DNA of 64,000 nt from Microbacterium sp. LWO13-1.2 (GCF_038397725.1 NZ_CP151634.1:2728001-2792000); one strand, 5' to 3'; shown: positions 30,578-40,420, counted from the stretch's first letter. A program made the numbers and translations. Notes: generated from the sequence alone by a model not told the origin.

Positions 30578-30599
30578 GGGCGCATCGGCATCCAGCGGC

Positions 30600-31508
30600 T
30601 CACTCGCTCAGCCGTGTCATCACCCGCTGCAGAGCCTCGACGACGACCCGCACCGAACGCCGGCGAAGGTTCTCCGGCCGCGCCAGCAGGTCGATCATCC
30701 GGTGCGTGCTCACCCCCTGCAGGGGCAGCCGGACGATATCGCGGTCATCGGCGCTCCTGGACGTGTAGCGGGGCAGCATGCCGATCGCGTCGCCAGCGGC
30801 GACCACCGCGGACACCGCGCCGTAGTCGTTGATCCGGTGCTGCACGTGGATCGTGCGGTTCGTGACCGCGGCGACGGCACGGAGGACATCGTCGGGGGAG
30901 TACCCGATTCGACTCGTCACCCAGAGTTCCCCGGCGACGTCGGCTGGTGTGAGGGTCTTGCGAGAGGCGAGCACATGAGTCTTCGCGACGGCGATGTCCA
31001 GCGGCTCGCGAACCAGCGTGAGGCTCCGGATGCCCTCGGCCGGCCACGGAGCGGTGTGCTCCATCCGGTGAGCCAGCACGAGGTCGTATCGGGCGGTGAG
31101 GGCCGGAAAGTCGCTCTGCGCGACGTCTTCATCGGTCAGTTGCACCGTGGGTGATGACGTCGATGTCGACAGTTCGCGGACGAGCGAGCCGAAGAGTGCC
31201 TGACCGACGCTGTGGAACCCGCTCAGCGTGACGATTCCGGTGGTGTCGGTTTCGAAGTCGTCCAGTGCGTTGCGTGCAGCCGCCATCGCGTCGATCGCCT
31301 CGGCGCCCGCCGCGGCGAGCACCTCGCCGGCTGCGGTGAGCATCAGGGTTCGGCCTTCTTTGCGTGTCAGCGGAGTTCGGAAGCCGCGTTGCAGGGCGGA
31401 GAGTTGCTGGGACACGGCGGAGGGAGTCACTCGCAACTGTGCAGCGACGGCGGTGACGCTTCCGAGTGCGCCGAGCTCGCGGAGGATCTGCAGCTGATGG
31501 AGTTCCAT
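30600..31508 (-). CDS. LysR-family transcriptional regulator
   Basis: The 302-residue protein has an N-terminal winged helix (HQLQILRELGALGSVTAVAAQL, then VTPSAVSQQLSALQR) and a LysR-type effector-binding domain. It diverges from tdh-kbl across 89 bp containing a perfect palindrome, so it probably controls threonine catabolism and itself. A TAGACT element lies six bases before its ATG. The effector is not known; threonine or a product is the natural guess. It is separated from the M3 peptidase gene by 34 bp. Confidence 0.88.
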   Translation of the reverse strand: MELHQLQILRELGALGSVTAVAAQLRVTPSAVSQQLSALQRGFRTPLTRKEGRTLMLTAAGEVLAAAGAEAIDAMAAARNALDDFETDTTGIVTLSGFHSVGQALFGSLVRELSTSTSSPTVQLTDEDVAQSDFPALTARYDLVLAHRMEHTAPWPAEGIRSLTLVREPLDIAVAKTHVLASRKTLTPADVAGELWVTSRIGYSPDDVLRAVAAVTNRTIHVQHRINDYGAVSAVVAAGDAIGMLPRYTSRSADDRDIVRLPLQGVSTHRMIDLLARPENLRRRSVRVVVEALQRVMTRLSE

Positions 31509-31514
31509 TCCGAA

Positions 31515-31520
31515 AGTCTA
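31515..31520 (-). promoter_or_regulatory. -10 element of the LysR gene, leaderless geometry
   Basis: TAGACT, then TTCGGA, then ATG at 31508 on the minus strand. The palindrome 31523-31540 sits just upstream and covers the spacer and part of the -35 region. Confidence 0.5.
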
Positions 31521-31522
31521 GA

Positions 31523-31540
31523 GTTAAGAGCTGGCTTAAC
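31523..31540. promoter_or_regulatory. Candidate LysR operator
   Basis: GTTAAG-N6-CTTAAC is a perfect inverted repeat with 6-bp arms in the divergent LysR/tdh gap. It contains the T-N11-A geometry typical of LysR-type sites. Binding here could repress the regulator gene and act on tdh, which starts 58 bp away. Confidence 0.5.
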
Positions 31541-31597
31541 GAATAGTGCAGTAATCAGCGATTGCTCTACATGGTGCAAGTGCGGTGTGATCGAGTC

Positions 31598-32640
31598 ATG
31601 AAAGCACTGTTCAAAGCCGAACGCGCAGCCGGGCTCGAGCTCGTCGAGCGCCCCGACCCCGTGGCCGGCGCCGACGAAGTGATCATCCGGGTGCTGCGCA
31701 CCGGCATCTGCGGCACCGACCTGCACATCCAGCGCTGGGACGACTGGGCGGCATCCGCCGTCGTCGCCCCGCTGATTCCGGGTCACGAGTTCTACGGTGA
31801 GGTCGTCGAGGTCGGTCCGCTCGTGCACGACATCGCCGTGGGCGACCGCGTGTCCGGCGAAGGACACATCGTGTGCGGCACATGTCGCAACTGCCGTGCC
31901 GGCCGTCGCCAGATGTGCATCCGCACGATCGGGCTGGGCTTGCAGCGCGACGGCGCGTTCGCCGAATACCTCTCGCTTCCGGCGGCCAACGTCTGGGTGC
32001 ACCACGCCGAGGTCAGCCCAGAGCTGGGTGCGATCTTCGACCCGCTCGGCAACGCGGTGCACACCGCCCTCACGTTCCCGCTGATCGGCGAGGATGTCCT
32101 GGTCACCGGCTGCGGCCCGATCGGACTGATGGCGATCGCCGTCGCACGGCATGCCGGTGCGCGCTTCATCGTCGCCACCGACGTCAGTGCTCCGCGATTG
32201 GAGATGGCACGGCAGATGGGCGCGAACGAGGTCGTGGACGTCTCGGTGCGCGACATCCGCGAGGCGCAGGTGGCCCTCGGCATGCGCGAAGGCTTCGACA
32301 TCGGTTTCGAGATGAGCGGGGCGCCCTCGGCGCTTCCCGGCATGATCGACAACATGAACCACGGCGGCCGCATCGCGATGCTGGGCCTGCCGAGCAGCGA
32401 GTTCGGGGTCGACTGGGGAAAGCTCGTCACGCACATGCTGACCATCAAGGGCATCTACGGTCGTGAGATGTTCGAGACCTGGAACGCGATGGGCGCGATG
32501 CTGCAGACCAGCGCGACGTTGCGCGCATCGATCGGGCAGGTCATCGCCGAGGTGATTCCGGCGCGTGACTGGGAGCGCGGATTCGCGGCCTCTGAGTCAG
32601 CAGGAACGGGCAAGATCATCCTCGATTGGACGGAGTTGTG

Positions 32641-32641
<1 letters not shown>
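31598..32641 (+). CDS. tdh: L-threonine 3-dehydrogenase
   Basis: This zinc-dependent medium-chain dehydrogenase oxidises L-threonine to 2-amino-3-ketobutyrate with NAD. The 347-residue protein starts [19 protein letters not shown]. Cys38 (GICGTD) and PGHEFYGEV supply catalytic zinc ligands, the structural-zinc cysteines are in [15 protein letters not shown], and [15 protein letters not shown] binds NAD. ATG 31598 gives the family N-terminus; TTG 31562 and ATG 31571 would add residues not found in relatives. The stop overlaps the kbl start by one base. Confidence 0.95.
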
Positions 32642-33819
<1,178 letters not shown>

Positions 33820-33826
33820 TCCTCAA

Positions 33827-33879
33827 CACTTGCAAAGAAACACTTGCAAAGAAGTCTTTGCAAAGGTATCTTTGCATGC
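33827..33879 (+). repeat. Four operator-like boxes at exact 14-bp spacing before the ArsR gene
   Basis: TTGCAAAG occurs at 33830, 33844 and 33858, and a variant TTGCATGC at 33872. All four starts are exactly 14 bp apart. The first two boxes share the longer unit CACTTGCAAAGAA. The array fills the whole gap between the kbl stop and the ArsR start codon. Confidence 0.8.
33844..33872 (+). promoter_or_regulatory. Promoter of the ArsR gene embedded in the box array
   Basis: -35 TTGCAA (33844-33849), a 17-bp spacer and -10 TATCTT (33867-33872), followed by seven bases and ATG 33880. The -35 is itself box 2, box 3 lies in the spacer and box 4 overlaps the start region, so a bound repressor would block polymerase directly. 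Confidence 0.6.
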
Positions 33880-34485
33880 ATGACGGATGACACGCAGGTT
33901 CGAAGGCTTGATTCGGGGGCGCTGAAGGCGCTGGCGCATCCGTTGCGCGTGCAGATCTTCGATCTCCTTGCTGCACAGGGACCGCAGACCGCGAGTTCCC
34001 TCGCCGGCCTCGTCGGAGAGACCTCGGGGTCGATGAGCTATCACCTGCGGGCCCTTGCCGCGCACGGACTGATCCAGGAAGTCGAGGGGCGCGGCACGGC
34101 GCGCGAGCGCTGGTGGGAGCGCCCGAAGGGGCGCATCGAGGTACCGGGACCCGACGAGTCCACATCGCCCGCGAGTCGCGCGGCAGCCCAGATCGTCACT
34201 GCGGAGTTCTTCCGCCTGCGTCACGAGACGCTCATGGCGTATCTCAACCGGCCGCAGTCAGAGGTGCCGGAGGAATGGCGCGACGTCGGTCTCACGATGA
34301 CGACCCACCTCGATATGACGCCGCCCCAGGTGTTCGCGCTGCGCGAGGAGATGGAGGCGCTCGTCGAGAGCGCGATCCAGCGCTTCCGCGGTCAGACCGG
34401 CCCTGATGTTCGTCGCGTCTCTCTCCGCGCCGAGATCTTCGACCTTCCGACGGCGAACAGCCGCCAGACCAGCCCTGAGGAGTGA
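33880..34485 (+). CDS. ArsR-family (HTH_20-type) transcriptional regulator
   Basis: This is a 201-residue winged-helix regulator. Its N-terminus (LDSGALKALAHPLRVQIFDL) and recognition region (QTASSLAGLVGETSGSMSYHLRALAAHGLIQEV) are ArsR-like, with the wing GRGTARERWWE. No cysteine metal-binding motif is present, so it is not a metal sensor of the classical kind. The C-terminal half is helical and may dimerise or bind a ligand. ATG 33880 lies at the edge of the operator array. A 72-residue gene follows three bases after its stop, and the pair forms an operon that is probably autoregulated. Confidence 0.85.
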   Translation: MTDDTQVRRLDSGALKALAHPLRVQIFDLLAAQGPQTASSLAGLVGETSGSMSYHLRALAAHGLIQEVEGRGTARERWWERPKGRIEVPGPDESTSPASRAAAQIVTAEFFRLRHETLMAYLNRPQSEVPEEWRDVGLTMTTHLDMTPPQVFALREEMEALVESAIQRFRGQTGPDVRRVSLRAEIFDLPTANSRQTSPEE

Positions 34486-34487
34486 TC

Positions 34488-34706
34488 ATGACCACTGCAA
34501 CGCTTCGACTCGCCGCACCGACACGCTTCGAACGACTTCTCCAGCAGGTCGCGCTCGGACTGTCTCGCCACGTCGAACGCCGCATCGTCGCCCGCGCCGA
34601 GCGTCGCGAGATCGCCCTCGACATGCTGCGCGAGCAGCAGGCGCGCCGACACGACCCGCGGGCCGTGGATCACGCCCTCGCGCAGCTCGGCCTGCCGAGG
34701 CGCTGA
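34488..34706 (+). CDS. Small basic hypothetical protein
   Basis: This is an arginine-rich, probably all-helical 72-residue protein (FERLLQQVALGLSRHVERRI, then VARAERREIALDMLREQQAR). It contains no recognised domain and no cysteine. ATG 34488 is three bases after the ArsR stop, with GAGGAG upstream, so it is cotranscribed and is presumably the main target of that regulator. Short companions of this kind are common beside ArsR genes in Microbacteriaceae as far as I recall, but no function is known. Confidence 0.65.
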   Translation: MTTATLRLAAPTRFERLLQQVALGLSRHVERRIVARAERREIALDMLREQQARRHDPRAVDHALAQLGLPRR

Positions 34707-34718
34707 GAATCCCGTCGG

Positions 34719-34801
34719 GCGTTTCGTCTCGTCGCTGCGGTCCTCGCTCAACGACCGGAGACGCTTCTTGGTCGTTGAGCGAGCGAAGCGAGACGAAACG
34801 C
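34719..34801. repeat. Large imperfect inverted repeat (REP-like element or bidirectional terminator)
   Basis: GCGTTTCGTCTCG (34719-34731) pairs with 34789-34801 and CGCTCAACGACC (34745-34756) pairs with 34770-34781, separated by an asymmetric internal loop and a 13-base terminal loop. It fills the gap between two convergent genes. I remember very similar GTCGTTGAGCGAGCGNAGCG-type sequences scattered between genes in Microbacterium genomes, so it is probably one copy of a dispersed palindromic repeat. Confidence 0.7.
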
Positions 34802-34806
34802 GGCGC

Positions 34807-35022
34807 TCAGTCCTCGAACGGCCGGGCGATCACGTCGCCTGAGGCGGTCTGCAAGACCTCCCAGCCGGAGTCGAGTTCCGCGGTCGCGCGGCCCTCGAGC
34901 CAGGTGAGCGTCCAGTGGCCGCGCAGGCCGCGGGACTCGACCTCGGCGATCGCGGGGCGGAGCGCCGCTGGTACCGAAGCAGGTGGCTCCGAACCGGTGG
35001 CCCAACGAGTGCCCAACTGCAT
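34807..35022 (-). CDS. Small hypothetical protein coupled to valS
   Basis: A 71-residue protein beginning MQLGTRWATGSEPPASVPAA with a C-terminal region (GHWTLTWLEGRATAELDSGW) that looks like a small beta-sheet domain. No named family is recognised. Its ATG overlaps the valS stop by one base (TGATG), strong evidence that it is a real, coupled gene. A role in ValRS function is suggested only by position. Confidence 0.65.
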   Translation of the reverse strand: MQLGTRWATGSEPPASVPAALRPAIAEVESRGLRGHWTLTWLEGRATAELDSGWEVLQTASGDVIARPFED

Positions 35023-37646
35023 CAGACGCCCTCGCCCACTGCAGGCTCGACGGGGGCGAGCTCGATCGCGATGACCGCGAACGCCTCGGCCTCGCTGAAC
35101 TCGAGCTCGGCGATTCGGCCGACGGCGCGCAGGTCATCGGCGGCGGCGCGGAGGGCGACGAGCTTCGCGGCGGGAGCGGCGATTGCTGCACGAGCGACCG
35201 GCGTCTTCTGCGAGGCCTTCGCCTCTGTCTTCGCACGACGGATGCCGATCAGCGCCTCACTGGCGGCAGACAGCACCGCAGGATCGCCGGCGATGCCGAG
35301 CGGCTCCGGCCAACTCGCGGTGTGCACCGAACCCTCCTCGAACCACGACCACACTTCCTCGGTGGCGAACGACAGCACCGGAGCGAGCAGACGAAGCACC
35401 GCAGAGAGGGTCAGGCGCAGGGCGAGTGCCGCCGATGCCTGCCCGACGTCGTTCTGGTTGTACGCGCGCTCCTTGACGAGTTCGAGGTAGTCGTCGCAGA
35501 ACGTCCAGAAGAAGGCCTCGGTGACTTCCAGGGCCTTCGCCTGGTCATAGTTCTCGTATGCCTTCGTGGCATCGCGGATCACTCCGTCAAGCGCGGCGAG
35601 CATCGAAGCATCCAGCGCGTGCGTGACCTGTGCATCCTCGGGAACCGGGAACGACAGCACGAACTTCGCCGCGTTCAGCACCTTGATCGCCAGACGGCGA
35701 CCGATCTTCACCTGCGTCGGATTCTGCGGGTCGAACGCCGCATCCATTCCCAGTCGGCTGGAGGCCGACCAGTAGCGAACGGCATCCGAACCGTGCGATT
35801 CGAGGATGTCCGCCGGCGTGACGACGTTGCCCTTCGATTTCGACATCTTCTTGCGATCGGGGTCGACGATGAAGCCGCTGATCGCCGCGTTGCGCCACGG
35901 TGCCCGGCCGTCCTCGAGAGTCGAGCGCAGCATCGTGGAGAACAGCCAGGTGCGAATGATGTCCTGGCCCTGCGGACGCAGGTCGAACGGCGCAGTGAGG
36001 TTCCACAGCTCCTCATCGCGCTGCCAGCCGCCGGCCAGCTGCGGGGTGAGCGACGACGTCGCCCAGGTGTCGAGGATGTCGGCCTCGGCGTCGAATCCAC
36101 CGGCCACGCCGCGCTGGTCCTCGGTGTATCCCGCCGGCACGTCGCTCGTCGGATCGATCGGCAGCGAGGCGGCATCCGGGGTCAGCACACGGTCGTAGTC
36201 ACGCTCGCCGTTCTCGTCGAGCGCGTACCAGAGCGGGATCGGCACGCCGAAGAAGCGCTGGCGCGAAACCAGCCAGTCGCCGGTGAGGCCGCCCACCCAG
36301 TTCTCGTAGCGCACCCGCATGAAGTCCGGGTGCCAGGCGAGCTCGGCACCGTGCGCGATGAGCTCGTCGCGCAGCTTCGCGTCTCTCGCGCCGTTGCGGA
36401 TGTACCACTGGCGGGTCGAAACGATCTCGAGCGGGCGGTCGCCCTTCTCGAAGAACTTCACCGCGTGGTTGAACGGCTTGCCGACCGACGTCATGTCGCC
36501 GGTCTCCTGCAGCTTCTCGACGAGCGCCTTGCGGGCGCTGAAGACCGTCTTGCCGCCCATGTTCTCGGCGTACCAGTCTCGAGCGCCTGCATCCGACACC
36601 AGAGAAGGCGCTTTGGGAAGGAATCGGCCATCCAGGCCGATCGTGGTCATGTTGGGCAGTGACTCGTTCGTCGTCGTGCGCAGCTCGCGCCACCAGATGA
36701 TGTCGGTCACGTCGCCGAAGGTGCAGACCATCGCGGCGCCGGTGCCCTTGTCGGGCTGAGCGAGGTGGTGTCCGTGGATCTCGATCTCGGAGCCGAAGAA
36801 CGGGGTGCGCACCTTCGTGCCGATGAGGTGCTTGTGCGGGCCCTCCGGGTGCGTCACGAGCGCGATGCACGCCGGGAGCAGCTCCGGGCGGGTCGTGTCG
36901 ATGGCGATCGAGCCGGTGCCATCGGCGAAGGGGAACTCGATCGTGTGGAACGCCGCCTGCTGGTCGCGGTCCTCCAGCTCGGCCTGCGCGATCGCGGAGC
37001 GGAAGTCGACGTCCCACAGGGTGGGCGCAAGCGCCTGGTAGGCCTCGCCGCGCTCGATGTTGCGAAGGAACGCGAGCTGGCTCTGCCGGATCGTGTCGTC
37101 GGAGATCGTGCGGTAGGTCTGGGTCCAGTCCACGCTGAGACCGAGCTGGCGGAAGAGGCTCTCGAACTGCTTCTCGTCTTCGACGGTCAGCCGCTCGCAC
37201 AGCTCGATGAAGTTGCGGCGGCTGATCGGCAACTGGTCGGCTGCGCGGCTGGACTTGTTGTCACCGCCCTCGAACGGGGGAGTGAAGTTGGCATCGTACG
37301 GAAGAGTGGGGTCGCAACGGACACCGTAGTAGTTCTGCACGCGGCGCTCGGTCGGGAGGCCGTTGTCGTCCCAGCCCATCGGGTAGAACACGGTCTTGCC
37401 ACGCATGCGCTCGAACCGCGCCTTGATGTCGGTGTGCGTGTACGAGAACACGTGCCCGATGTGGAGGGATCCGGATGCCGTCGGCGGTGGTGTGTCGATC
37501 GAATAGACGCCATCGCGGCCGGCGGCAGCGGCGCGGATGCGGTCGAACAGGTACGTCCCCTGATCGCGCCATGCGGCGTCCCACTTCGCTTCGAGACCTT
37601 CGAGTGCGGGCTTGTCGGGAATCTGGTTCTGAACGGACACGGCCAT
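35022..37646 (-). CDS. valS: Valine--tRNA ligase
   Basis: This enzyme charges tRNA-Val. In the 874-residue protein HIGH is at residues 62-65 (GSLHIGHVFSYTH) and KMSKSK at 600-605 (RKKMSKSKGNVV). The editing domain lies between them, and the C-terminal coiled-coil arm is present but short. ATG 37646, giving MAVSVQNQIPDKPALEGLEA, is chosen for its GGAGACC site; the longer frame would extend through the divergent promoter region. Transcription probably starts from TAGACT at 37716-37711. A 71-residue gene is coupled to its stop. There is no T-box, in contrast to ileS. Confidence 0.96.
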   Translation of the reverse strand: MAVSVQNQIPDKPALEGLEAKWDAAWRDQGTYLFDRIRAAAAGRDGVYSIDTPPPTASGSLHIGHVFSYTHTDIKARFERMRGKTVFYPMGWDDNGLPTERRVQNYYGVRCDPTLPYDANFTPPFEGGDNKSSRAADQLPISRRNFIELCERLTVEDEKQFESLFRQLGLSVDWTQTYRTISDDTIRQSQLAFLRNIERGEAYQALAPTLWDVDFRSAIAQAELEDRDQQAAFHTIEFPFADGTGSIAIDTTRPELLPACIALVTHPEGPHKHLIGTKVRTPFFGSEIEIHGHHLAQPDKGTGAAMVCTFGDVTDIIWWRELRTTTNESLPNMTTIGLDGRFLPKAPSLVSDAGARDWYAENMGGKTVFSARKALVEKLQETGDMTSVGKPFNHAVKFFEKGDRPLEIVSTRQWYIRNGARDAKLRDELIAHGAELAWHPDFMRVRYENWVGGLTGDWLVSRQRFFGVPIPLWYALDENGERDYDRVLTPDAASLPIDPTSDVPAGYTEDQRGVAGGFDAEADILDTWATSSLTPQLAGGWQRDEELWNLTAPFDLRPQGQDIIRTWLFSTMLRSTLEDGRAPWRNAAISGFIVDPDRKKMSKSKGNVVTPADILESHGSDAVRYWSASSRLGMDAAFDPQNPTQVKIGRRLAIKVLNAAKFVLSFPVPEDAQVTHALDASMLAALDGVIRDATKAYENYDQAKALEVTEAFFWTFCDDYLELVKERAYNQNDVGQASAALALRLTLSAVLRLLAPVLSFATEEVWSWFEEGSVHTASWPEPLGIAGDPAVLSAASEALIGIRRAKTEAKASQKTPVARAAIAAPAAKLVALRAAADDLRAVGRIAELEFSEAEAFAVIAIELAPVEPAVGEGV

Positions 37647-37710
37647 GGAGGTCTCCTCGAGCGATGTATGCGGCACTGTGTGAGCGTGCCTGAGTGTGGG
37701 TTGTGCCCTC

Positions 37711-37716
37711 AGTCTA
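37711..37716 (-). promoter_or_regulatory. Possible valS -10 element
   Basis: TAGACT on the minus strand, about 58 bases from the likely start site to ATG 37646. The sequence TAGACTGAG occurs again in the opposite direction at 37774 for the divergent ABC operon. Confidence 0.4.
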
Positions 37717-37773
37717 ATGGAGAGCCGATGACGAAGGATGAGGTGTAAATCGACCCGGTCCAAGAAGGGGTCG

Positions 37774-37779
37774 TAGACT
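37774..37779 (+). promoter_or_regulatory. -10 element of the ABC importer operon
   Basis: TAGACT gives a leader of about 30 bases with the GAGGAC site before ATG 37816. Confidence 0.45.
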
Positions 37780-37815
37780 GAGATGTCACCCCATCGCTCT
37801 TCTCGAGGACCTTTC

Positions 37816-39429
37816 ATGCGCATTTCGCTCCGGCGTCGCCTCCTGCCCTTCGTCGCGGTCTCCGCCGCTGCCGCCCTCGCGCTGAGCGCCTGCGCGGCTC
37901 CTGGGGCTACCGAGGAAGGCGGCGGAGAAGTCGTCTGGGGTGTCGACGGCAGTCTGCTCGCGTCCGGCCACATGGACCCTCAGACGAGCCAGTTGGACAT
38001 CTCCGCCGCTGTCCAGCGGTCCGTCCTCGACTCGCTGGTCTTCCAGAAGCCCGACGGCTCGTTCGGCCCGTGGCTCGCGACCGAGTGGACGGTGTCCGAT
38101 GACAGCACCGAGTACACGTTCACGCTCCGCGACGATGTGACGTTCCACGACGGGGAGCCGTTCGATGCGGCGGCGGTGAAAGCGAACTTCGACCGGATCA
38201 TCGACCCCGAGACGGAATCGGCTCAGGCCGCGAGCATGCTCGGCGGAGAGTTCTACGCCGGTACCGACGTCGTCGACGAGCACACCGTCACGGTGCGCTT
38301 CTCCCAGCCTTACGCGCCTTTCCTGCAGGCAGCGAGCACGGCGCAGCTCGGCTTCTACTCGCCGAAGGTGCTGGCCGAGTCCGCTGACGAGTTGAAGGTC
38401 GGCGGCCCCGGCATCACGGTCGGCACCGGCCCGTTCGAGCTCACCGAGTACACGCCGGAGCAGGAGATCGTGTACACGGCCAACGCCGACTACGCGTGGG
38501 CGCCGGAAGGCACGGAGAAGCCCGGATTCGAGACGCTGCGCGTGGAGATCCTCCCCGAGCCATCGGTGCGCGCGGGCGTCGTCAGCTCCGGAGAGGCCGA
38601 CCTCGTCGGCCAGATCCCGCCGAACGTCGCCGCCACGCTCGGCGACGGGGTGACCGTTGAGGCCGTCGAAGAGCCGGGTCTTCCCTACTCGCTGTACCTC
38701 AACGAGAAGCACGGCGTCTTCGCCGACCAGAAGGTGCGCGAGGCGTTCTCCCGTGCGATCGACATCGATGCGTCCGTCGAAGAGATCTTCTTCGGCGAAT
38801 ACCCGCGCGCGTGGAGCATCCTCGGACCGACGACCCCGGGCTACGACGCATCACTCGAGGGATCGTGGCCGATGGACCGCGACCTCGCGAACTCCCTGCT
38901 CGATGAGGCCGGGTGGACCCAGCGCGGCGACGACGGCATCCGCACCAAAGACGGCCAGCGGCTGTCCGCGCGCTGGATCGCCTGGACCCCGGTGCCCGAC
39001 GATCGTGCCGCGCTGGCGAACGCCATCCAGTCCGACCTCAAGGAGGTGGGCTTCGAGGTCCTCCTCGAGAAGCTCGAGCCGGGTGCCTACAACGAGCAGT
39101 ACGGGCCGAAGACGTTCGATCTCACCGACTGGAGCTTCTCCGGCGTCGACGCCGACCTGCTGCGCAACCATCTGCACAGCGAGGGTTTCCAGAACGCCTC
39201 GCAGGTCACCGACCCGACCATCGACGAATTGCTCGAGAAGGGTGTCGCGACGACGGATGCCGACGCTCGTGCCGATGTCTACGGCGAACTGCAGCAGTGG
39301 AACGCCGAGCACGTCGCGATCGTGCCGCTGTACGTGCCGTCCGCCATCACCGCGGTCGGGGAGCGCATCTCCGGTCTGCAGTTCGACCTCTACGGACGTC
39401 CGCTGTTCTTCGGTGTGACGGTCGAGTGA
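37816..39429 (+). CDS. ABC importer substrate-binding lipoprotein (peptide/nickel type)
   Basis: This is the 537-residue SBP_bac_5 (family 5) solute-binding protein. A basic start, a hydrophobic helix and the lipobox LSAC give a lipoprotein signal with lipidated Cys26. Family 5 features include DDVTFHDGEPFDAAAVKANF and GTGPFELTEYTPEQEI. Such proteins bind oligopeptides, nickel chelates, sugars or other solutes, and the ligand cannot be told from sequence. ATG 37816 gives a proper signal peptide. The two permeases and a fused ATPase follow, completing an importer. Confidence 0.92.
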   Translation: MRISLRRRLLPFVAVSAAAALALSACAAPGATEEGGGEVVWGVDGSLLASGHMDPQTSQLDISAAVQRSVLDSLVFQKPDGSFGPWLATEWTVSDDSTEYTFTLRDDVTFHDGEPFDAAAVKANFDRIIDPETESAQAASMLGGEFYAGTDVVDEHTVTVRFSQPYAPFLQAASTAQLGFYSPKVLAESADELKVGGPGITVGTGPFELTEYTPEQEIVYTANADYAWAPEGTEKPGFETLRVEILPEPSVRAGVVSSGEADLVGQIPPNVAATLGDGVTVEAVEEPGLPYSLYLNEKHGVFADQKVREAFSRAIDIDASVEEIFFGEYPRAWSILGPTTPGYDASLEGSWPMDRDLANSLLDEAGWTQRGDDGIRTKDGQRLSARWIAWTPVPDDRAALANAIQSDLKEVGFEVLLEKLEPGAYNEQYGPKTFDLTDWSFSGVDADLLRNHLHSEGFQNASQVTDPTIDELLEKGVATTDADARADVYGELQQWNAEHVAIVPLYVPSAITAVGERISGLQFDLYGRPLFFGVTVE

Positions 39430-39472
39430 CCCGGCACGGCATCGGCGATACGATGCCGTAGTCAGGAGCGCA

Positions 39473-40420
39473 ATGATCAGAAGGATCGTCGGGCACGCGG
39501 CATCCCTCGTCGTGGTGCTGTGGGGAGCGGCGACGCTCGCCTTCCTGGCTTTCCGGGTGATCCCCGGCGACCCGGTCGACGTCATGCTCGGACCGCAAGC
39601 TCAGGTGAGCGATGCCGTCAAGGACGGCATCCGGGCGGAACTGGGGCTGGATCGGCCGCCGCTCGAGCAGTACGTCTCGTACCTGAGCCAGCTGCTGCGG
39701 GGCGATCTGGGCGAGTCGTACCAACTGCGGATGCCGGTGGCCGAGGTGATCGGGCGGCAGCTCGGGGCGACCCTGCAGCTGACCGCATCCGCGCTGCTCA
39801 TCGCCGTGGTGCTCGCTCTTGCCGCCGCGCTCCTCGCGCGGCGCTCGGTGTCCCGGGGAATCGTCGCGGCTGTCGAACTCGTCCTGCTCTCCTCGCCGGT
39901 GTTCTGGATCGGACTCGTGCTGCTGAGTGTCTTCGCCTTCGGTCTCGGCTGGTTCCCGGTCTCCGGCACTCGAAATCCGGCGACGATGGTGCTCCCTGCC
40001 GTCACGCTCGCCCTGCCGGTGGCTGCGCTTCTGGGACAGGTGCTGCGCGACGGCATCGAGACGGCGGAACGCCAGCCGTTCGCGACGACCGTTCGCGCGC
40101 GGGGAGCGGGTCACGTGCGCCTCACCCTGCATCACACGCTGCGGCACGGGGCGGCCGGCGCCCTCACCCTGACCGCCTACCTCGTCGGCTCGCTGCTCGG
40201 CGGGGCGGTGCTGGTGGAGACCGTCTTCGCCCGGCCTGGCCTCGGAAGGGTGACGCTCTCGGCGATCACCGACCGCGATTTGCCGGTGCTCAGTGGCATC
40301 ATCCTGCTCAGCGCGTTCACGTTCGTCGTCGTGAATCTCGTCGTCGAGCTCGTGCACCCGCTGCTCGATCCGCGCGTGCGGACAGTGGCCGACACCCCGG
40401 ACAGGACGCCGCGCGCATGA
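39473..40420 (+). CDS. ABC importer permease 1 (DppB-like)
   Basis: A 315-residue inner-membrane permease. It has the DppB/OppB N-terminal layout: first helix (HAASLVVVLWGAATLAFLAF), then RVIPGDPVDVMLGP, a periplasmic region, and about five more helices. The ATPase-coupling EAA-like loop TTVRARGAGHVRLTLHHTLR and the family ending FVVVNLVVELVHPLLDPRVR are present. ATG 39473 lies 43 bases after the substrate-binding protein gene. The stop overlaps the next gene (ATGA). Confidence 0.92.
   Translation: MIRRIVGHAASLVVVLWGAATLAFLAFRVIPGDPVDVMLGPQAQVSDAVKDGIRAELGLDRPPLEQYVSYLSQLLRGDLGESYQLRMPVAEVIGRQLGATLQLTASALLIAVVLALAAALLARRSVSRGIVAAVELVLLSSPVFWIGLVLLSVFAFGLGWFPVSGTRNPATMVLPAVTLALPVAALLGQVLRDGIETAERQPFATTVRARGAGHVRLTLHHTLRHGAAGALTLTAYLVGSLLGGAVLVETVFARPGLGRVTLSAITDRDLPVLSGIILLSAFTFVVVNLVVELVHPLLDPRVRTVADTPDRTPRA

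Noticed and set aside
31562..31597. Upstream starts (TTG 31562, ATG 31571) for tdh
   Set aside because: They add residues not found at the start of the family; ATG 31598 gives the standard MKAL... N-terminus.
37647..37973. A 109-residue N-terminal extension of valS
   Set aside because: The extra codons cross the divergent promoter region and lack similarity to ValRS; ATG 37646 has a good ribosome-binding site.
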